A stretch of 6,349 bases of DNA, taken from positions 1 to 6,349 of the forward strand of contig DRQB01000093.1 of the NCBI GenBank assembly GCA_011330645.1, given 5' to 3'. The translations under genes were made by a program, and so were the position numbers. The notes under the pieces were generated by a model. That model did no database searches and had not been told where the DNA came from. It saw only the letters and a list, made by a program, of their open reading frames with translations. Shown here piece by piece: positions 1-5,395 of this stretch. The stretch is from Campylobacterota bacterium. Its GTDB lineage: Bacteria > Campylobacterota > Campylobacteria > Campylobacterales > Sulfurovaceae. The number at the start of each line of letters is the position of its first letter. Within the stretch, counting starts at the first letter, position 1.

Positions 1-306
1 AGGGAGAGAAAGATAATAGGCGATTAGCCCCAGCACCCCAAAACCTAAAACAACTTTATATGTTGCACTAGCAAGACTGTACGCTAAGAGGCGCAATGCA
101 GTAAAGACAAAGACTCCTAACATCGCTACCGTACCCAGTTTTGCCAATATCAGATTAATCCCTTGAATCTCTTCAGGTTCATACCCAATAAAATAAAGTG
201 CTATAGCCGTTGTCAGTAGAGATGCAAGCAAGGCTAAAGGGAAACGATTAAAGGTCTCCAAGCCTTTTGTGAGCATTTGTCTAATGTTGGGGAGAGAAAA
301 TCTCAT
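1..306 (-). CDS. N-terminal part of an integral membrane protein, possibly DUF4153 family (cut by window edge)
   Basis: An open minus-strand frame runs from ATG at 306-304 off the left edge, giving the first 102 residues. The start is supported by a Shine-Dalgarno AAGGA (complement of 312-316) five bases upstream. The protein opens with a short amphipathic stretch (MRFSLPNIRQ), then a hydrophobic segment at about residues 22-41 beginning FPLALLASLL. An acidic loop (YEPEEIQG) follows, then further membrane segments at about 52-76 and 84-100. The opening helix, the 'RFPLALL' entry to the first membrane segment and the multi-span pattern recall DUF4153 membrane proteins, whose function is unknown. 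That family call is from memory of the pattern and is uncertain; the membrane-protein call is secure. It is divergent from rpsU, with 125 bases between the two starts. Confidence 0.75.
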   Translation of the reverse strand, partial: MRFSLPNIRQMLTKGLETFNRFPLALLASLLTTAIALYFIGYEPEEIQGINLILAKLGTVAMLGVFVFTALRLLAYSLASATYKVVLGFGVLGLIAYYLSLP

Positions 307-431
307 CTTTATCCTTTTGGATGTTTTATACTTTTATCTTAGCATAATATTATTTCGATATAATCCGCTTCATATTTATCTCTTTTGGACTAAACCCCAA
401 AAAATCTTGATAAGGAAGGGGGTGCTTTTCG
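307..431. promoter_or_regulatory. Divergent promoter region between the membrane protein gene and rpsU
   Basis: This 125-base AT-rich gap separates two divergent starts. On the plus strand a perfect TATAAT lies at 359-364. It is preceded by T-rich tracts rather than a clear -35 box, as is usual for Campylobacterota sigma-70 promoters. Transcription would begin near 371, giving rpsU a leader of about 60 bases. On the minus strand several -10-like hexamers (complements of 325-330, 336-341 and 344-349) could serve the divergent gene, and I cannot choose between them. The 10-base palindrome ATAATATTAT at 344-353 sits between the two promoters but may simply reflect AT-richness. Confidence 0.6.
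416..422 (+). promoter_or_regulatory. Ribosome binding site of rpsU
   Basis: AAGGGGG (one base off the ideal AAGGAGG) lies nine bases before the rpsU ATG, within the purine run 412-422. Its G run can pair with ACCCC at 394-398 upstream (see findings). Confidence 0.7.
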
Positions 432-644
432 ATGCCAGGAATTATACTAACATCACGTGATTCATTTGATGACGCGTACAGAAAGTTTAAAAGACAATGT
501 GACAGAAACCTAATCGTTACTGAAGCAAGAGCTAGACAACACTTTGAGACACAAACTGAAAAGAACAAAAAAGAGAAGATTGCAACTCGCAAGAAAATCC
601 TTAAAAAACTCTTCATGCTCAGAAGATACGAGTCTAGACTGTAA
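432..644 (+). CDS. rpsU: 30S ribosomal protein bS21
   Basis: This 70-residue, highly basic protein is recognisable end to end as bS21. It has the N-terminal MPGI, the core SFDDAYRKFKRQCDRNLIV, the TEARARQHFE segment, a Lys/Arg-rich helix (KKEKIATRKKILKKL), and the C-terminal MLRRYESRL typical of Campylobacterota homologues. bS21 binds the 30S platform near the 3' end of 16S rRNA and takes part in selecting mRNAs at initiation. Length is normal for the family. The ATG has a good Shine-Dalgarno, its own promoter lies about 70 bases upstream, and an intrinsic terminator begins eight bases after the stop, so it appears to be a monocistronic unit. Unlike many bacteria, where rpsU sits beside dnaG and rpoD, it stands alone here. 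Confidence 0.97.
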   Translation: MPGIILTSRDSFDDAYRKFKRQCDRNLIVTEARARQHFETQTEKNKKEKIATRKKILKKLFMLRRYESRL

Positions 645-651
645 CAAGTCT

Positions 652-682
652 TTGGCAGAGCTTTTGCTCTGTCAGTATTTTT
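652..682 (+). terminator. Intrinsic terminator after rpsU
   Basis: The stem runs through CAGAGC (656-661) and GCTCTG (666-671) with a TTTT loop. Outer G-T, G-C and T-A pairs extend it to 653-674. It is followed by TATTTTT (676-682). The position, eight bases past the rpsU stop, indicates that rpsU transcription ends here and that purT has its own promoter. Confidence 0.88.
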
Positions 683-689
683 ACATTTT

Positions 690-781
690 ATAGCAATCCC
701 TCACAAAATATTTCCAAACTCATTACAAATTACCTAACTTTTCGCTAAAATAATAACAATTATTTTCCAAAGGTATCCCCT
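690..781 (+). promoter_or_regulatory. Probable promoter and operator region of the purT operon
   Basis: After the rpsU terminator, an AT-rich stretch holds a likely -10 box TAAAAT at 746-751 without a clear -35, which fits Campylobacterota sigma-70 promoters. A perfect 8-base inverted repeat with a 4-base spacer (AAAATAAT/ATTATTTT, 747-766) overlaps this -10 and the expected start of transcription. The ribosome binding site AAAGG (769-773) stands eight bases before the purT ATG. Hexamer assignment is by eye. Confidence 0.5.
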
Positions 782-1948
782 ATGACATTTACAACAACAT
801 TACAAAAAGATGCGATTAAAATCATGTTACTTGGTTCTGGTGAGCTGGGTAAAGAAGTAGCCATAGAGGCACAACGTCTTGGCATCGAAGTCATCGCCGT
901 TGACAAATATGAAAATGCTCCTGCACATTTGGTAGCTAACAGAAGCTATGCGATAGACATGCAAGACGAAGCGGCAGTACTTGAAGTGATAGAAAAAGAG
1001 CAACCCAGCTTTATACTCCCTGAAGTAGAAGCTATCTCTATTTCTGCACTTTTTGAGGCAGAAAAAAGAGGTTTTCATGTCATCCCCAATGCTGAAGCAG
1101 TAAACAAAACCATGAACCGTAAAAACATCCGTGTTTTTGCAGCAGAAGAACTGGGTGTGAAAACATCTGGCTTTGAGTTTGTTACTACACTTGATGGGCT
1201 CAAAGAGGCAGGAGAGCGCATAGGGTTCCCTTGTGTCATCAAGCCTGTTATGTCTAGTTCAGGGCATGGGCAAAGCATTGCTAAAACAGCTGATGATATC
1301 GAGAAGTCATGGGAGATAGCCAAAGAGGCACGTGGTGATGCGAGTGAGCTTATCGTAGAAGAGTTTGTACCTTTTGATTATGAAATTACCTTGCTTACTG
1401 TGCGTAACGAAACAGGTACCGTCTTTTGTGATGCCATAGGGCACGTACAAAAAGATGGTGACTTCATCCTCTCATGGCAACCAATGAACATGAGCGATGC
1501 TGCACTTCAAAAAGCAAAAGAGATAGCCAAAGCTGTAACAGACGGGCTTGGTGGTCGCGGTATCTTTGGTGTGGAGTTCTTTGTTAAAGGTGAAGAGGTG
1601 TATTTCTCTGAGCTTAGCCCTCGTCCACATGACACAGGAATGGTCACACTCATCACACAAAGTCAAAGCCAGTTTGCCCTACATGTAAGAGCCGTCCTTG
1701 GTCTGCCACTTGCTTACACTACTTACGGGTCTGGTGCCTGTGGTGCATACAAAGCGAAAAACGAGAGCCACAACCCTGTACTTGAGATACCGGATGATGC
1801 CTTTTCTAAAAACTCTTTTGTAAGAGTCTTTGGGAAACCAGAGTCTCATGTAGGACGTCGTATGGCCGTCAGCCTCGTGCTTGATAATGATGTAGAAGCA
1901 GCCAAAACAAAAGCCACAGAAATAGTCAACCAAATCTCAGACAAATAA
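782..1948 (+). CDS. purT: Formate-dependent phosphoribosylglycinamide formyltransferase (GAR transformylase 2)
   Basis: PurT makes formyl-GAR from GAR, formate and ATP through a formyl-phosphate intermediate. This is the third step of purine synthesis and needs no formyl-tetrahydrofolate. At 388 residues the protein matches the E. coli enzyme (392) along its length. The N-terminal domain has GSGELGKE (18-25) and PEVEAI (80-85; Glu21 and Glu81 correspond to GAR-contacting residues). The ATP-grasp domain has KPVMSSSGHGQ (154-164) and VEEFVPFDYEITLL (192-205). The magnesium ligands are Glu265 (GVEFF) and Glu277, followed by SPRPHDTG (279-286). The phosphate-binding FGKPE and RR (359-360) are near the C-terminus. 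One oddity is His162 where E. coli has Lys in the ATP loop. It is the first gene of a five-gene run, and the next ATG is 19 bases after its stop. Formate use would suit an anaerobic or hydrogen/formate-using lifestyle. Confidence 0.96.
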   Translation: MTFTTTLQKDAIKIMLLGSGELGKEVAIEAQRLGIEVIAVDKYENAPAHLVANRSYAIDMQDEAAVLEVIEKEQPSFILPEVEAISISALFEAEKRGFHVIPNAEAVNKTMNRKNIRVFAAEELGVKTSGFEFVTTLDGLKEAGERIGFPCVIKPVMSSSGHGQSIAKTADDIEKSWEIAKEARGDASELIVEEFVPFDYEITLLTVRNETGTVFCDAIGHVQKDGDFILSWQPMNMSDAALQKAKEIAKAVTDGLGGRGIFGVEFFVKGEEVYFSELSPRPHDTGMVTLITQSQSQFALHVRAVLGLPLAYTTYGSGACGAYKAKNESHNPVLEIPDDAFSKNSFVRVFGKPESHVGRRMAVSLVLDNDVEAAKTKATEIVNQISDK

Positions 1949-1967
1949 CCATTTCAGGAGAAGTAAA

Positions 1968-2819
1968 ATGAATTTTTTTAGCCGTGTAGTATTGCCCCTG
2001 TTTTTATTTATCTACATCGCTGTAGAAACTTATTTAAAACTCCACCATACATCACTTTGTGAGGAAACAGGGTGTAAATTGGCAGGAGAATTACTACGTT
2101 TTAACCCACTATATTTAAACTACTTAGGGTTGAGTGCTGTTTTTACCCTATTGGTATTGGGATATGTTTCTCTCAAAAGTAAGATTATGGAAAGACTCTT
2201 TTTCATCGTACTTTATGCGGCTATAGCTTTCGAAGCAACAATATTGGGTTACCAATTTTTAGCCAATCCTGAACCCTGTATTTTTTGTTTAGGTATCTTT
2301 AGTAGCCTTTTACTCATAGCCCTACTCTCTCATATCAGAAACTTCTTTCTTGTTGCGGCGATAGCCTTATCTATTTTTCTAGGACTCAATACCCTTGCGA
2401 TTACAAAAAACAAAGCATTTATCACACAAGAGGGTACCTACCTCATTCAATCAGAAACTTGCCCCCACTGTAAAAAAGTAAAAGCATATCTTGCAGAGCA
2501 TCACATAGCCTATACGCCTATCTCGGTACAGGAAGCCAGTGCCAGAAGTTTCCTCAAATTTGCAGGTATCACCACTATCCCTGTGCTTGTAAGCAAGCGT
2601 AACAAAGCCCTCTCACTTTTAGTAGGAGACAAAAAAATTATCGCACATTTTGAAGTACCTGATACTGAGAAAGAAACGCCACAGACATCTTCTTCTCTTC
2701 CACAACAAAGTTCTGCTTTAGACCTACCTTCTGATATCTTTTCTGCCACATCGGAACCAGGATGTGCCATCACTGTCACAGAGACACCCTCTTGTGAAGA
2801 AAATACTACAGAACATTAA
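1968..2819 (+). CDS. VKOR-like membrane thiol oxidoreductase fused to a glutaredoxin-like domain
   Basis: The 283-residue protein has about five membrane segments (roughly 5-22, 48-69, 76-98, 105-121, 125-145), a thioredoxin-fold domain (about 155-230) and a Ser/Thr/Pro/Glu-rich tail (about 231-283). The layout matches bacterial vitamin K epoxide reductase homologues. A cysteine pair lies in the first external loop (Cys31, Cys36), and a CxxC (Cys104-Ile-Phe-Cys107) opens the fourth segment. The fused domain carries CPHC (165-168) and a TTIPVLV segment (202-208) with the expected cis-proline. VKOR homologues pass electrons from a thioredoxin-like partner to quinone, forming disulfides in exported proteins. 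With the N-terminus inside and five spans, the glutaredoxin domain would be periplasmic, as in known VKOR-thioredoxin fusions. The tail adds Cys266 and Cys276, making eight cysteines in all. The ATG has AGGAG seven bases upstream, and the gene lies between purT and the hydroxyacid dehydrogenase gene. The exact substrate is unknown. Confidence 0.82.
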   Translation: MNFFSRVVLPLFLFIYIAVETYLKLHHTSLCEETGCKLAGELLRFNPLYLNYLGLSAVFTLLVLGYVSLKSKIMERLFFIVLYAAIAFEATILGYQFLANPEPCIFCLGIFSSLLLIALLSHIRNFFLVAAIALSIFLGLNTLAITKNKAFITQEGTYLIQSETCPHCKKVKAYLAEHHIAYTPISVQEASARSFLKFAGITTIPVLVSKRNKALSLLVGDKKIIAHFEVPDTEKETPQTSSSLPQQSSALDLPSDIFSATSEPGCAITVTETPSCEENTTEH

Positions 2820-2822
2820 GGA
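2818..2822 (+). promoter_or_regulatory. Ribosome binding site overlapping the upstream stop codon
   Basis: AAGGA begins within the TAA stop of the VKOR-like gene and lies six bases before the ATG of the dehydrogenase. This suggests translational coupling and confirms the start at 2829. Confidence 0.75.
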
Positions 2823-2828
2823 AGCCCT

Positions 2829-3761
2829 ATGCACATCGTAATACTTGACGCTAAAACTCTAGGTGCTGACCTAGACATTTCTATCTTAGAACAGTTTGGT
2901 ACACTTACCTCCTATGAAACGACTTCAAAAGAAGAAACAGTGGAACGCATAGAAATAGCAGATATTGTCATTAGCAATAAAGTTATCATCACAGCAAATA
3001 TGATGGAACAGGCTCCTAGACTTAAGCTCATTTGCATCGCAGCCACTGGTATGAATAATGTAGACTTGGAGGCTGCAAAGTTTAAAGGGATAGCTGTCAA
3101 AAATGTCGCAGGGTACTCTACTAAATCAGTGGTACAACATACTTTTGCAATGGCACTTTACCTGCTTGAAAAAATGGCGTATTATGATGCCGTAGTCAAA
3201 AATGATGCATGGAGCACGTCAGGACTTTTTACCGATGTCTCTCATCCTTTTTATGAAATCTCTGGGAAGAAATGGGGGATTATAGGACTAGGAGCCATAG
3301 GACAGGAAGTTGCTAAAATCGCTGAAGCCTTTGGCGCAGAAGTCTCTTTCTACTCTACTTCAGGGAAAAACCTCCACCATGCTTACCCACATCAAAGTCT
3401 AGAGTTTCTTCTCAAAGATTGTGACATCATCTCTATCCATGCACCACTCAATGATGAGACTTATGACCTCATCAATGAAAATAACTTACCTTTCCTCAAA
3501 GAAAAAGCTATTTTACTCAACCTCGGACGTGGAGGTATTATCAATGAAACAGACTTGGCTTTCGAGCTTGACAGACGTGAGATATATGCAGGATTGGATG
3601 TACTTGAAACTGAACCTATCGTCCTCACGAACAGACTCAACGAAGTCAAACATACAGAACGTTTACTTATCACGCCACACATCGCATGGACAAGTATAGA
3701 AGCAAGAAAAAAGCTTCTTGATGGCATAGTGAAAAATATACAAACATTTTTACAAAAGTAA
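2829..3761 (+). CDS. D-2-hydroxyacid dehydrogenase (glycerate/hydroxypyruvate reductase-like)
   Basis: This 310-residue member of the D-isomer-specific 2-hydroxyacid dehydrogenase family interconverts a 2-keto acid and a D-2-hydroxy acid with NAD(P)H in the cytoplasm. The catalytic domain holds the family's AATGMNNVD segment (71-79) and VAGYSTKSVVQHTFAM (93-108). The nucleotide domain begins with WGIIGLGAIGQE (149-160). The catalytic triad is visible as Arg234 (NLGRGG), Glu262 (LETEP) and His284 (TPHIAW). Length is normal. After the second beta strand the sequence reads FYSTSGKN (174-181), without the acidic residue that usually selects NAD, so NADPH use is possible. The substrate cannot be fixed from sequence; glyoxylate/hydroxypyruvate is the commonest role for such enzymes, and a biosynthetic role like that of SerA or PdxB is less likely at this length. 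It starts nine bases after the VKOR-like gene and ends 13 bases before the fumarate reductase gene. Confidence 0.9.
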   Translation: MHIVILDAKTLGADLDISILEQFGTLTSYETTSKEETVERIEIADIVISNKVIITANMMEQAPRLKLICIAATGMNNVDLEAAKFKGIAVKNVAGYSTKSVVQHTFAMALYLLEKMAYYDAVVKNDAWSTSGLFTDVSHPFYEISGKKWGIIGLGAIGQEVAKIAEAFGAEVSFYSTSGKNLHHAYPHQSLEFLLKDCDIISIHAPLNDETYDLINENNLPFLKEKAILLNLGRGGIINETDLAFELDRREIYAGLDVLETEPIVLTNRLNEVKHTERLLITPHIAWTSIEARKKLLDGIVKNIQTFLQK

Positions 3762-3774
3762 CAGAAGGATTGTA

Positions 3775-5394
3775 ATGCTTGATGTACTCATCATAGGAAG
3801 CGGTGGAGCTGGTCTCACTGCAGCATTGGCGGCAAAAGATATCTCAACTGTAGATGGAGTAGGATTAGGCAATGCTTCTATTTTAGTCGTAGGGAAAGTC
3901 TACCCTACCAACTCCCAAACCTCTATGGCACAAGGAGGCATGAACGCTGCACTTGGGAATGTAGAAGAAGACCATATAAGCGCGCACATCGCAGATACCA
4001 TCAAGTCTGCACGAGGATTGTGCAATGAAGATATGGTACGCCAAATGTGTGCAGATGCTCCCCAAACCATACAGTGGTTAGAGAGCATCGGTCTACCTTT
4101 CTCACGTTTAGATAACGGTAAGTCAGGGGTGGAAACAGTAGCCCAAAGACAAATGGGTGGAGCCTCTGCCAAACGTGCCTGTTATGCACAAGACTATACA
4201 GGACTGAAGATACTCCATACCCTTTACGATACCTGTCTCAAAGAGAATATAGAGTTTTTAGATGAACACTATTTTCTTAATCTTGTAACTGAAGATGGCA
4301 CAGCAAAAGGGGCAACTTTTTTAGACATACGTACAGGTGAAGTCAAACAAATTCACGCAAAGTCTGTCATCATTGCTACAGGTGGGTATGGTAGTCTTTA
4401 TCATGGCTACACGACAAATGCCTATGGCAGTACAGGAGATGGTGTAGCTGCAGTATTACGTGCAGGTGGAGCAGTGAGTGACATGGAGTTTGTACAGTTT
4501 CACCCTACTGCACTTAAAAATTCGAGCATACTCATAAGTGAAAGTGCCAGAGGCGAAGGTGGCTACCTTGTAAACTCTGAGGGTGAACGCTTTGTCGATG
4601 AGCTTAAACCCAGAGACGAAGTAGCACGTGCTATCTTTGAACAGTTTCAAAACAACCAAGAGGTCTTTTTAGATGTACGTCACTTAGGAGAAGAAAAACT
4701 CATGGAACTTTTACCCCAAGAGGTAGCCCTTTGCAAACTTCATGAGCATGTAGACCCAGCCAAAGAGCTTATCCCTATTAAACCTGTGGCACACTACAGC
4801 ATGGGTGGGATAGATGTGGACTATGCCCTTGAAGTCACAGGCATCAAAGGTTGCTTTGCCGTAGGTGAATGTTCCAATGCCAAAGTCCATGGTGCCAACC
4901 GTCTTGGGGGGAACTCTCTACTGGAGATTACCGCCTTTGGAAAGTTTGCAGGAGAGAATGCCTACAAACATGCTGTCTATGCTTCCAATAAAGAAGCAGA
5001 TGACAGACAACTGCAACAGGACAAAAAAGAGATAGAAGCCATTTATAAAAAAGAGAACTCTCTCAACTTCTACGAAAAAAGAGAAAGTTTAGGCAAACTC
5101 TTTTATGAGAAAGTAGGTATCGTAAGAGACAATGTCAACCTCACTAAAGCTATGGAAGAGGTCATCGCGATGCAAGTGATGCAAAAGAAGATGGGACTTA
5201 GCGATAAAAACAGAGAAAACAATACCAACCTTATCGAGTACCTAGAGTTTCAAAATGCCCTACTCTTAGCCCCTGCCATCATCTCCGCAGCACTTGCACG
5301 TGATGAGAGCCGTGGGGCACATTACAAGGTAGGCTTTGAAACCCAAGATGATGAGAAGTTTAAGCAACATATTGTGTTGCAGTGGAAGGATTGA
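3775..5394 (+). CDS. frdA: Fumarate reductase / succinate dehydrogenase flavoprotein subunit, with Gln in place of the FAD-linking His
   Basis: This is the catalytic FAD subunit that interconverts fumarate and succinate. The 539-residue protein opens with GSGGAGLTAA (8-17), and KVYPTNSQTSMAQGG (41-55) aligns with the FrdA segment KVYPMRSHTVAAEGG of E. coli. Substrate residues are all present: His243 (QFHPTAL), Glu256 and Arg259 (SESARGEGG), the proton-shuttle Arg280 (KPRDEVARA), His340 (PVAHYSMGGI) and Arg376 (HGANRLGGNS). The C-terminal helical domain follows from about residue 430. Two things are odd. Gln48 replaces the His that covalently binds FAD, and the protein is about 50-60 residues shorter than E. 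coli SdhA/FrdA. No Tat or Sec signal is present, so it should act in the cytoplasm. AAGGA (3765-3769) supports the start. The iron-sulfur partner begins one base after the stop. L-aspartate oxidase (NadB) is the main alternative, but the FrdB neighbour and the KVYP segment argue against it. Confidence 0.9.
   Translation: MLDVLIIGSGGAGLTAALAAKDISTVDGVGLGNASILVVGKVYPTNSQTSMAQGGMNAALGNVEEDHISAHIADTIKSARGLCNEDMVRQMCADAPQTIQWLESIGLPFSRLDNGKSGVETVAQRQMGGASAKRACYAQDYTGLKILHTLYDTCLKENIEFLDEHYFLNLVTEDGTAKGATFLDIRTGEVKQIHAKSVIIATGGYGSLYHGYTTNAYGSTGDGVAAVLRAGGAVSDMEFVQFHPTALKNSSILISESARGEGGYLVNSEGERFVDELKPRDEVARAIFEQFQNNQEVFLDVRHLGEEKLMELLPQEVALCKLHEHVDPAKELIPIKPVAHYSMGGIDVDYALEVTGIKGCFAVGECSNAKVHGANRLGGNSLLEITAFGKFAGENAYKHAVYASNKEADDRQLQQDKKEIEAIYKKENSLNFYEKRESLGKLFYEKVGIVRDNVNLTKAMEEVIAMQVMQKKMGLSDKNRENNTNLIEYLEFQNALLLAPAIISAALARDESRGAHYKVGFETQDDEKFKQHIVLQWKD
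5384..5390 (+). promoter_or_regulatory. Ribosome binding site that fixes the frdB start
   Basis: GGAAGGA lies inside the last codons of the flavoprotein gene, five bases before the ATG at 5396. It decides for this start over an in-frame ATG at 5336, which would overlap the flavoprotein gene by 59 bases and add 20 residues foreign to the family. Confidence 0.8.
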
Positions 5395-5395
5395 T

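Noticed and set aside
344..353. ATAATATTAT palindrome between the divergent promoters as an operator
   Set aside because: Only ten bases and purely A/T in a very AT-rich gap; chance is a sufficient explanation.
269..460. 63-codon plus-strand open frame over the divergent promoter region
   Set aside because: It overlaps the start of the left-edge membrane gene, the promoter and the rpsU start; no ribosome binding site and no recognisable protein.
350..616. 88-codon minus-strand open frame across rpsU
   Set aside because: It lies antisense to rpsU, whose protein is recognised end to end; the translation is a low-complexity shadow with no family features.
3421..3699. 92-codon open frame within the dehydrogenase gene
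   Set aside because: It is in another frame of a gene with all catalytic residues in place; the translation is Ser/Met-rich shadow sequence.
3775..3900. Tat signal peptide on the flavoprotein, as in periplasmic methylmenaquinol:fumarate reductases of Campylobacter and Wolinella
   Set aside because: The protein starts directly with the FAD-binding strand (MLDVLIIGSGGAG), with no twin-arginine motif or leader.
3775..5394. L-aspartate oxidase (NadB) as the identity of the flavoprotein
   Set aside because: The length and the noncovalent-FAD feature fit NadB, but the KVYP segment, the residue context around His243 and Arg376, and the directly coupled FrdB-type partner favour fumarate reductase. 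No nadA or nadC is nearby.
5336..5395. Upstream extension of the iron-sulfur subunit by 20 residues
   Set aside because: It would overlap the flavoprotein gene by 59 bases, the added residues do not resemble the family, and the ATG at 5396 has an excellent Shine-Dalgarno.
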